Source: Podospora pseudoanserina (lineage: Eukaryota > Ascomycota > Sordariomycetes > Sordariales > Podosporaceae). From it: 64,000 bases of DNA. The number at the start of each line of letters is the position of its first letter. Within the stretch, counting starts at the first letter, position 1. The notes under the pieces are model-generated. The model ran no database searches and was not told the DNA's origin. It saw only the letters and a list, made by a program, of their open reading frames with translations. Positions 56,028-64,000 of the stretch are shown here, piece by piece. The translations under genes and the position numbers were made by a program. The stretch is taken from NCBI RefSeq assembly GCF_035222485.1, contig NW_026946672.1:806001-870000 (forward strand), written 5' to 3'.

Positions 56028-58212
56028 ATGTGGAACGACGATGAAGACAATAACCCCTACGGCGGAAGCTTTGAGCGCCGGGACTCGTTTGCTTCCTCCG
56101 CCAACCCTTCGTCCCCTATCACCCGAGATTGTAAGTAGTGCTGCTCTTGCTTCCACCACCTCCGACCCAGCCCTCCTGCCATGCTGCTGCCCTTTACTGC
56201 CATGCGAGAACTTCGAGATGGTGGGCCTTACCGACCTCGAGGATATCTCCCTCGAGTCACCGAGAAGCAGTACTGATGATAGTTCCGACTGGGTGATGAT
56301 AGATCGATACGACCCCCCACAGACACCATCTTCGACCGGCGATGAAGCTCCTCCACATCACGAGCATAGCGATCTAGAGAGCGATGAGGAGGATTATGAC
56401 CGTGATCAGGACGAGCTTGTGCCACGGCGGAAACCGGGGGGCTATGATAGTCGGGTGGAACAGATGCTTTATGAGCATCCGGATATGCCTATTCTGATCA
56501 CAGAGGCGGGGAAGAGCTCGGAGAATGGGAGATATATCGTTTATACCATCAAGACCGGGGTGAGTTTTGGTTCAAGCTTTGCTGGGAGCATTGGCATTAC
56601 TAACATTTGCCTATAGGAGCTTATAGTGCGCCGACGATACTCGGAATTTGCCTCCCTGAGAGATGCCCTCACGAGACTACACCCAACACTTATTATTCCG
56701 CCAATTCCAGAGAAGCACACCATGGCTGACTATGCCGCCAATCCTACCAATGCGAAGCAAGACCATCAAATAATCGACTTGAGAAAACGCATGCTGGCCG
56801 TTTTCTTGAACCGCTGCAGACGTATGGATCAAGTTCGTACAGATGGCGTTTGGTGGCGGTTTCTCGATCCCAATTCCAGCTGGGTAGGCAATTGGTGCGT
56901 TCAAACATGAGCACGTGCTAACAAGTATCGTAGAACGAGGTCCTGAACTCGCACCCTGTAGCTTCAATTCCCAAGTCTATCATGAAGGCACCACCACTTG
57001 ATCCCGCTAACCCGACTCCTGGGCATAACTATCTCCCAGTACCAGCCAGTTCGGCCAAGCTCCGCACTGGTCCAGCTACGTCTGCGGATGGTTCAACTGG
57101 TGCTCAGCCATTTGCGCGTTTCCCGCCAGAGAACGCCAACTTGAGCGAGCAGGAGCTTGATCCTTACTTTTTGGCCTTTGAAGCCTCCATCAAGGAACTC
57201 GAAACTCTGCTTACAGGACCGATGGAGAAGGTCAATAGGCGAACACTGGCCCATTTGTCCTCTTTGGCAATGGATCTGCAGGAGCTGGGTGCTAAATTCA
57301 ATGCCTTTGCACTTTCGGACACAAACTCGCCGCTGGACCTGTCAATTGAGAGAATAGGCCAAGCAGCGGACTCGTCTTACATCGCCACGGAAGAGCTGGC
57401 GAACTCTCTGGGGGCCAGCTTTGCTGAGCCCATGCGGGAGAATGCACAGTTTGCGGGAGTGATTCGTAGTGTGCTGAGATACAGGGTGTTGAAGAGGGTA
57501 CAACAGGACATGACTACGGACGAGCTCAACAAGAAACGCGCGCTTCTGGATCAGCTGGAGCGCAGCGAGGCGGAAGCCAGGAGGATTGACCAGTACCTGA
57601 GCAGCAGCCAGCAGATCCAGCCTCCGAGACGATCGACCAGCACAAGAGAGCCCCAATCACAGCACCGTCGTGACGGCAGCAACGAAGACACGGCGTCGAT
57701 TGATTCCGATTTCCCCCCTACTCATGCGGACATCGCGGCGGCACCATCTGCCAAGATTGGAGCGCCAGAGCGAGCCACGCCGGCCCCGGGCCATAAGAAG
57801 GCACCGAGCAGCGGGATCTCTATTACGAACAAGATCTTTGGTCCGTTGCGCCATGCTGTCCAGGGTGTGGTGGACGCGGATCCTGAGAGGACGAGACGGG
57901 ACATGATTGGGAAGACGAGGGAGTCAATTCAGCAGCTGGAGCAGGCTCAGGTGGCGTCTGCACAGGATGTCAAGGATGCTAGCGCGAGTGTGCTGAAGGA
58001 TCTGAAGAGGTTTCAGAAGGAGAAGGAGGATGATTTGAAGCGGTATATGGTGAGTGTCTTTTGTCTCTCTGGGAAGGGTATGGTCGTGGTGCTAATGACG
58101 TTTGTAGCTTGCGTATGCAAAGAGCCAAATCGAGTGGGCCAAGAAGAACAAAGAGACGTGGGAGGAGGCCAAGGTTGAGGTGGACAAGATTGATGAGTCT
58201 TGGGTGCGGTAG
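56028..58212 (+). CDS. SNX41: Sorting nexin 41 (PX-BAR protein)
   Basis: Five exons: 56028-56130, 56303-56559, 56617-56883, 56934-58049 and 58108-58212, coding for 615 residues. The start MWNDDEDNNPYGGSFERRDSF is the fungal Snx41 signature. Residues about 90-230 form the PX domain with the phosphoinositide-binding RRRYSEF and PPIPEKH motifs. The C-terminal 350 residues are helical with a BAR-like pattern (LDQLERSEAEARRIDQYL), ending in a coiled coil. Snx41 binds PI3P on endosomes and, with Atg20/Snx4, recycles SNAREs and supports selective autophagy. The frame is open through most of intron 1, but the acceptor before ATCGATAC is the only one in phase that gives the conserved RDYRYDPPQTPSS. 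Confidence 0.95.
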
Positions 58213-59144
58213 GTGAAGGGAAAGAAGAGGACAGGAATCGGGAAAGGGAAGGAAAAGGAACTACAGATGATGCGCTGGCCAAGAAGGTTGGGGCGACGGC
58301 GCTTTAATGTATTGTATGGACTGCCGGGGTTTGGTAGAGCAGAGTTATGAATCAAGACTTGCGGTGCATTACTGCCATATTTCAGGCATCGGTGCTAAGG
58401 GGTGTCATGGAGTTTGTAGACTGTAGTGAGCTTGTCAGGTAAGTTTCTTTTTTTCTTCGCCCCGTCACAAGACGAGACCTGAGATCCAGCAAGTTATTTT
58501 GAGGACGTAGCTGAGGACATGGCTGAGGACATGTTTGGACTTGGAGATAGGTTATGAATGACATCCGCCAGGCCAAGGAACAAGTACTGCGACGCAAGTA
58601 TAGGTGTAAAAAGATAGTGAAGAGGCGTCGAAGGGTGAAGGATAGGCCTTTGGAATTATTAAAGGTGCATCAAAAGATAGTCAACAAGTCTTGAAAATGC
58701 TTTGTTAAGTTCAAGGCATAAGACTATCTTGAAATGCCTGTTAATTATCCTCGAGCACTGTAGACCATCTTTAAACTCCTTGCCATTATCATTCAGCGCA
58801 TATTCACTATCCTTCAATGCTATGTGTACACCTCCACTCTTTTGTCCTCGCCAACCCAAACTGAGAACCTCAACGACCGGGCCGCGCCCCACCTTTTCTT
58901 AGCGCGTTTCTGGCAGGGGCCCCGGCGATAAGATAAAGCCACCCATTCACCCATTCCACCCACCTCCCTACAACCTGTGGTCGCATACAAGTACCTCCTC
59001 CCGTCTCAAAGGAAAAGGAAGTTTTTAACGCAAGCAACGAACAACTCTCCCTCCCCTCGCCTCAGTTTCCCACGACGCGGTGGCGCAGAACGAATACCTT
59101 TGACGGCGAAAGCCTACCTTCTATCACGCGACGACGAGCGAGCG
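58213..59144. other. Intergenic between SNX41 and the capping enzyme
   Basis: It holds the 3' UTR of SNX41 and the leader of the guanylyltransferase gene. The latter frame is open 56 codons upstream of its ATG but without another ATG. Nothing else was seen. Confidence 0.55.
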
Positions 59145-60409
59145 ATGAGCACCATGCGCGACGACGCAGGACCCATAACCGACATATCCAAGCCCGGGGT
59201 GAAGCTCGACCACGAGTTTGTCCGGGGGCTGAGGCAGGATGTCGCACGGTTGCTGGGGAGGACGAACGACAAGTTCCCGGGAGCGCAGCCAGTTAGTTTT
59301 GCGAGGAGGCATATGGAGGAGTTGAGGAAGGAGGAGTAAGTCGTCCATGCATCCTGTGAGGTTGAATACTGACGGTTCGGTGGGGGGGGGTTTGGTTGTT
59401 TAGTTATTACGTCTGCGAAAAGTCTGACGGGATCCGGTATCTGCTATATCTCACCCAGGACGACCATGGACACGCATGCCACTACTTGATCGACCGAAAG
59501 AATGATTACTGGTACATGGAGAAGAGAAACTTGCATTTCCCTCTCCCGAACGCGAGTCCGGCAGAGTTTCACGTCGACACGTTGATTGATGGGGAGTTGG
59601 TCTTTGACAAGGTCCCCGGGGGAGGGAAGGAGCCGAAATTCTTGGTTTTTGACCTTTTGTGTCTGGACGGCAAGGCGGATTTGCTTAGTAAATCGCTTGA
59701 CAAGCGGCTGGGGTACTTTAAGGAGCATGTGATGAAGCCGTACAAGAAATTGTTTACGGAGTTCCCGCAGGAGCTCCCGTTTCAGGCTTTCAAGGTGGAG
59801 ATGAAGGAGATGCAGTTTAGCTATGGGATCGAGATGATGTTTCGGGAGGTGCTGCCGAAGCTGAAGCATGAGAATGACGGGTTGATTTTTACGTGCCGGA
59901 CGACGCCGTATCAGTTTGGGACTGATCCGCACATTTTGAAGTGGAAGGCGCCGCATGACAACACGGTGGATTTTAGGTTGCGGTTGGTTTTTCCTACTGT
60001 TGAGCCCGATGAGGAGGAACGGGCGGAGGGGATCACGAAACCGTTTGTGGATTATGATAGTCTGCCGGAGGCGAGGTTGTTGGTTTTTAAGGGGAGTGAG
60101 AGGGGGCAGCCCCAGTATGAGGAGTTTGGGGAGGGGCTGCATTTGAGTGAGGACGAGTGGGAGGAGCTGAAGAGCTGGGGGGATCCGTTGCAGAATAGGG
60201 TGGTGGAGTGCTGCTTGGATGAGGAGAGGAGGTGGAGGTTGTATAGGTTTCGGGATGACAAGGCGGAGGCGAACCATGTTAGCACTGTTAGGAGTGTGTT
60301 GGATAGTATCAAGGATGGGGTGGGGGAGCAGGAGTTGATTGGGGCTGCGAAGGGGATCAAGGATGGGTGGAAGGCGAGGCAGCAAGGGGGTGGGGGTTAT
60401 GGGCATTGA
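59145..60409 (+). CDS. CEG1: mRNA-capping enzyme, guanylyltransferase (alpha) subunit
   Basis: Two exons (59145-59335 and 59404-60409) code for 398 residues. It transfers GMP from GTP to the diphosphate end of nascent mRNA in the nucleus. All nucleotidyltransferase motifs are visible: [11 protein letters not shown] with the GMP-binding lysine, [12 protein letters not shown], IIIa [29 protein letters not shown], and VI in [17 protein letters not shown] within the OB fold. As in other fungi, there is no triphosphatase domain, which is a separate protein. The start MSTMRDD is the first ATG in frame. The C-terminal Gly-rich tail ends in GGGGYGH. Confidence 0.96.
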
Positions 60410-60847
60410 TTTTGAGAGAGCCGTAAAAAGGGTTATTTGGAGTTTTTTTTTTTTTGTTTTTTTTTGGAGGCATGTTAGAGCTTCCACAGAAGCATTTTTG
60501 GGTTTCTGTAACAGTAGCTGGCGAGGGAGCTATGGATTGAGATACCTGGCGCGCGTAGTAATTGGAATGAGGATTACATCTTGACTCCATGATTAGGGGA
60601 CTTTGGAGCTGTGAGCTACGTTCCGTGTCGCATAACAGCAGGATCTAAAAAAAATGATGAGATAGAGATTGTTGGTAGCTGTTGGCGAGCTTGCCGAGAC
60701 TGTTTCCAGAGCCAAGCAAGATGTCATGTCTACTTCAGCTCGGTAACATTTCGCAATTCAGGAGACAAAAAATTAAATCAGCTATCCAGTTCCAGATCGC
60801 TCAACTTGAAAGAGTTGTGGTGATACGAAATTGGCAAAAGGAAAGTC
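60410..60847. other. Intergenic: capping-enzyme 3' UTR and downstream flank of tRNA-Arg
   Basis: It contains a T-rich tract at about 60440-60463 just after the capping-enzyme stop. A TTTT on the minus strand (60836-60839) follows the tRNA. Confidence 0.6.
60836..60839 (-). terminator. RNA polymerase III terminator of tRNA-Arg
   Basis: On the minus strand there is a run of four T, eight bases after the tRNA discriminator base. Confidence 0.6.
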
Positions 60848-60930
60848 CGACCCACGCGCGACTCGAACGCGCAATCTTCAGAGCGATTTCACAACCGAAA
60901 TCTGACGCCTTACCATTTGGCCAGCGGGCC
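60848..60930 (-). tRNA. tRNA-Arg (anticodon TCG) with an 11-nt intron
   Basis: The minus strand folds as a full cloverleaf. The acceptor stem is GGCCCGC with GTGGGTC (two G-U pairs), the D arm GCC/GGC, the T arm GCGCG-TTCGAGT-CGCGC. The anticodon stem TCAGA/TCTGA closes only when 11 bases after position 37 (TTGTGAAATCG) are removed. The loop is then TTTCGGC, with anticodon TCG reading CGA codons. A box TGGCCAAATGG and B box GTTCGAGTC are intact. The intron needs the tRNA splicing endonuclease. The gene sits 0.4 kb after the capping enzyme. Confidence 0.93.
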
Positions 60931-62342
60931 TTTGAACTTGTGATATTGTGGCGAGCGAAACTTGGCACCATGATTGACGCTAATTTGTAGATCCTTGGCT
61001 ATTTGCGACCATTCACTGGACAACACATTTCCCCTCCTTCCTTTCTTGGAGCTTCTGCTGTGGGCAGCGATGCCAACTCTATTTGTAGCCGCAGGAAACC
61101 TTTCTCCAGGTTTTGCTAACCACACAGAAGCTCTGGAAGTTCCGGATCTTCCCCTGTTTGTTAAAAAGGTCTTGACCGGGTTTTCGGGTCATGATGCGGG
61201 ATGTAATGTGCGTGCCTTGCGCACCCGCGAGCGAGCGAAAGGGGGATTATCCAGACTCCTTCCCCTTTTGTGTTGCTATGCAACTTTGATCTCGTCTTTT
61301 TTTTTAACCGCACTTCCAAGACTTGCAAGACAGACGGTTTAGGTCATGACCTCCGCTTCGGCAAAGATGCGAACCAGGTCGACGTCGGCAGTGAAGCCCT
61401 CGCAGAGTGTGCGGAGGTGACATGCCGCGATCGTTTGCGGAATGGCGCTCGGCAAGCCGGGAGGCTTAACCCAGGAACGTGGCCTGGGCGTGTAGCATCG
61501 GGCCGTACTGACAAGGGCGCCATCTTGCTTCCAAGATTCTTTCCTGGACTGCCTTTTTGACACTCTGCCGCTTGATCGCGGCTACGCTGCTTTGCGCGCG
61601 TGGGGAACGACAACCCTGCAATCTTCGGGACATCTATTTGCGACGTCAACGGTCCGCCGCTTGTCGACTTCTTGTTTGGACGACCAACGGAGGCGGAGAG
61701 ATAGCAGGTAAGCAGGCGGCGGCAACCTCGGAGGTCTCGGTCATACTGGCCTTGGGTGAGCATGTTTAGTCACGGTCACGGTCAGCGGATCGTGATGGTA
61801 TTTTCGAATCTCATGTAGCCCTCTCGCCTCTACTGTCCCCTCCCCCGGTGCCCCTCCCTTCTCCGGACCGTCCTCCACCCAATCCTGTGTCTGGAAAAGT
61901 AAGCTTACCTCTGCCATAGCGTATTCTCGCCCCCAGTTGCTGATCCCCACCGCTCCAGATCCAGATCCAGGACCACAGAGCCCGAAGGAGTCCTTTGCCT
62001 GATTCCCGGATGGACGCCCACTGTTACATCCAAAACCGCAATAACGGACAGGGTGCCGCCGCGTCCACCTACCAGGGAATTTTCAATCCAAGCCATCACG
62101 CTCCTCATTTGCCTTCTGTTGCTTCCGACTTCCCGTCTGTGAAGGGCCTCCGTAATGCGGGTGGGCATGTGTGATGCGGACGGACGGGGGGGTGCTGTTG
62201 ATATTTTAGGGGCCATAATCATGGCCAGCAAACGAAGGTTTAAGTAGGGGCGGTATGCCACGCTGGGTGCTGCTTTCCTCTCTTCCCTTCCCTCCTTGCA
62301 CTCCAGCAGCCAGGACAAGGTGACATTGTGGCGTCTGTCAAG
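60931..62342. other. Intergenic: tRNA upstream flank and cellobiose dehydrogenase promoter
   Basis: About 1.4 kb without a gene. The last 150 bases before the CDH start include a TTTAAGTAGGGG stretch and a CT-rich leader (CCTCTCTTCCCTTCCCTCC). One GC-rich CCGGGG, the core of the CreA-type catabolite-repression site, appears near 61848 on the minus strand; a single copy is weak evidence. Confidence 0.5.
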
Positions 62343-64000
62343 ATGAGGTCTGCCTCTAGGTTTCTCGGTGCCCTCGCGGCGGTGGCTTCGCTGCCGTCTG
62401 CGTTTGGCCAAAACAACGTGCCCAACACCTTCACTGACGCGGAGACTGGTATTGTCTTCAACTCCTGGGGCATTCCCAATGGCAGCCCTCAGTCCCAAGG
62501 TGGGTGGACCTTTGGTATGGCCCTTCCCTCGGACGCCCTTTCCACGGACGCTACCGAGTTCATCGGTTACTTGGTATGAAGGCCCCTTAACCCCTGATGC
62601 CTATGGCTATGGCTTTCTCAGAAACTAACTCGGTGTAGGAATGTGCTTCCAAGGATGCGGCTGGCTGGTGCGGTTTCTCCCTCGCCGGTCCCATGACCAA
62701 CTCCCTTCTCATCACCGCTTGGCCACATGAGGACACCGTCTACACCACCCTTCGGTACGCCGGTGGCTACGCCATGCCCGACAAGTACGCCGGCAACGCC
62801 GAGATCACCCAGATCCGCTCCAGCCAAAACTCCACACACTTCTCCCTGGTTTTCAGGTGCAAGAACTGCTTGCAATGGGATCACAACGGCTCAACTGGTG
62901 GGGCCTCGACCAGCGGCGGCTTCTTGGTTCTTGGCTGGGTTCAGGCTTTCCCCTCGCCTGGCAACCCGACTTGCCCTGATCAGATCACCCTCGAGCAGCA
63001 CGACAACGGTATGGGCATCTGGGGCGCCGTTCTCGACGAGAATGTTGCCAACCCATCCTACACTGCCTGGGCTGCTCAGGCTACCAAGACCGTCACTGGC
63101 GACTGCGGTGGTCCCGTTGAGACCGGTATCATCGGTGTGCCTGTTCCTACTGGCACCGCCTTTGACTACATTGTCGTTGGTGGTGGTGCCGGTGGTATCC
63201 CCACCGCTGATAAGCTCAGCGAGTCTGGCAAGAGCGTTCTCCTTATCGAGAAGGGTATTGCCTCCACTGGCGAGCACGGCGGTACCTTGAAGCCCAAGTG
63301 GCTTGAGGGCACTCAACTCACCCGCTTCGATGTCCCCGGTCTTTGCAACCAGATCTGGGTTGACAGCAACGGTATTGCTTGCACTGATACCGACCAGATG
63401 GCCGGTTGCGTCCTCGGTGGTGGCACTGCTATCAACGCTGGTCTCTGGTTCAAGCCTTACTCTCTCGACTGGGACTACCTCTTCCCTACCGGCTGGAAGG
63501 CCAAGGACGTTGCTGGCGCCATCAGCAGGGTCTTTTCCCGCATTCCCGGCACTGACACGCCTTCCCAGGATGGTCAGCGTTACCTCCAGCAAGGTTTCAA
63601 TGTCCTTGCTGGCGGTCTCCGGGCTGCTGGCTGGCAGCAGGTCACGGCTAACAACGCCCCTGACCGCAAGAACCGCACCTTCTCCAACACCCCTTACATG
63701 TTCTCCGGTGGTCAGCGTGGCGGCCCCTTGGCTACCTACCTTCGCACCGCCAAGACCCGCCCCAACTTCAACCTCTGGCTCAACACCGTCGTCAAGCGTG
63801 TGATCCGCACCGACGGCCACATTACCGCCGTTGAGGTCGAGCCCTTCAGAGATGGTGGCTACAAGGGTATCGTCAAGGTCAAGGACGTCACCGGCCGTGT
63901 CGTTCTCTCTGCCGGTACTTTCGGCAGTGCCAAGATCCTCCTCCGCTCCGGTATTGGTCCCGCCGACCAGCTCGAGATCGTCAAGAACTCGGTCCTCGAC
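62343..64000 (+). CDS. Cellobiose dehydrogenase, secreted haemoflavoenzyme (3' end outside the window)
   Basis: Exon 1 (62343-62573) and exon 2 (62639 to beyond 64000), joined over a 65-nt intron with CTAAC branch site, give 531 residues here. A signal peptide (MRSASRFLGALAAVASLPSAFG) precedes a mature start QNNVPNTFTDAETG typical of ascomycete enzymes. Residues to about 210 form the cytochrome b domain (AA8), with the axial methionine expected in FGMALPSDAL. A short linker follows, then the FAD-binding GMC domain (AA3_1) with YIVVGGGAGGIPTADKL near residue 250 and LGGGTAINAGLWFKP. It oxidises cellobiose to the lactone and passes electrons to lytic polysaccharide monooxygenases. Whether a cellulose-binding module follows cannot be seen. 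Expression on cellulose is expected from the family. Confidence 0.95.

Noticed and set aside
56131-56302. Coding continuation of SNX41 before DRYDPPQTP (frame is open, including GLTDLEDISLESPRSS)
   Set aside because: Upstream acceptors in the right phase give a Cys-rich stretch unlike the family; the acceptor at 56302 gives the conserved join.
59444-60487. A 347-codon open frame on the minus strand opposite the capping enzyme
   Set aside because: It is the shadow of the guanylyltransferase exon, composed of repetitive Pro/Leu/Arg, and has no domain.
1-64000. Transposon, virus-like element, CRISPR array or secondary-metabolite cluster
   Set aside because: No reverse transcriptase, transposase, capsid, terminal repeats, regularly spaced repeats or PKS/NRPS motifs were seen; CRISPR is not expected in a fungus.

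Overview
The window is a piece of nuclear chromosome from a filamentous ascomycete, most likely a Sordariomycete of the order Sordariales (Podospora/Chaetomium-like). The evidence is short 50-220 nt introns with GTRNGT donors and CTNAC branch sites, GC-rich third codon positions, and fungal-specific families: a class-II-like cellobiose dehydrogenase, sorting nexin 41, a DUF4045-gelsolin protein and a YCR023c-type MFS carrier. Gene calls rest on reading the six frames, placing splice sites so that family-typical protein sequence is continuous, and recalled knowledge of the families. No database was searched.

Layout. 1-659: 3' end of a proline/glycine-rich protein. 2.9-4.3 kb: Stm1/HABP4-like ribosome-associated protein (+). 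5.4-7.3 kb: MFS transporter (-), with a frame break at a C run. 8.1-9.3 kb: sideroflexin FSF1 (+). 9.3-13.9 kb: non-coding. 13.9-16.3 kb: LAMMER kinase (+). 17.6-19.2 kb: orphan protein (+). 19.4-22.6 kb: long-form tRNase Z (-). 22.9-25.3 kb: App1-type phosphatidate phosphatase (-). 26.2-28.6 kb: DEAD-box helicase Drs1 (-), divergent from MED10 (29.3-29.8 kb, +), which also has a frame break at a C run. 30.4-35.8 kb: DUF4045/gelsolin protein (-). 36.7-37.5 kb: Arl2 GTPase (-), divergent from a WG-repeat GNAT-fold protein (38.4-40.9 kb, +). 40.9-52.1 kb: an 11-kb stretch without a convincing gene. 52.1-54.5 kb: CRIB-motif protein (+). 56.0-58.2 kb: sorting nexin 41 (+). 59.1-60.4 kb: mRNA-capping guanylyltransferase (+). 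60.8-60.9 kb: intron-bearing tRNA-Arg (-). 62.3 kb to the end: cellobiose dehydrogenase (+), cut by the window edge.

Most genes are unrelated housekeeping genes, so this is not a metabolic or defence cluster. Several share broad themes: RNA metabolism (tRNase Z, Drs1, capping enzyme, Stm1-like, LAMMER kinase, MED10, tRNA-Arg) and membrane or actin biology (App1, SNX41, CRIB protein, gelsolin protein, Arl2). No transposon, virus-like element, CRISPR array or secondary-metabolite cluster was seen.

The points most worth a second look are two conserved genes broken by one-base changes in C runs (probably sequence errors), two microexons of 19 and 17 nt, a GC-AG intron, a possible dual start in tRNase Z, the tandem WG repeats in the GNAT protein, and the 11-kb empty region ahead of the CRIB gene.
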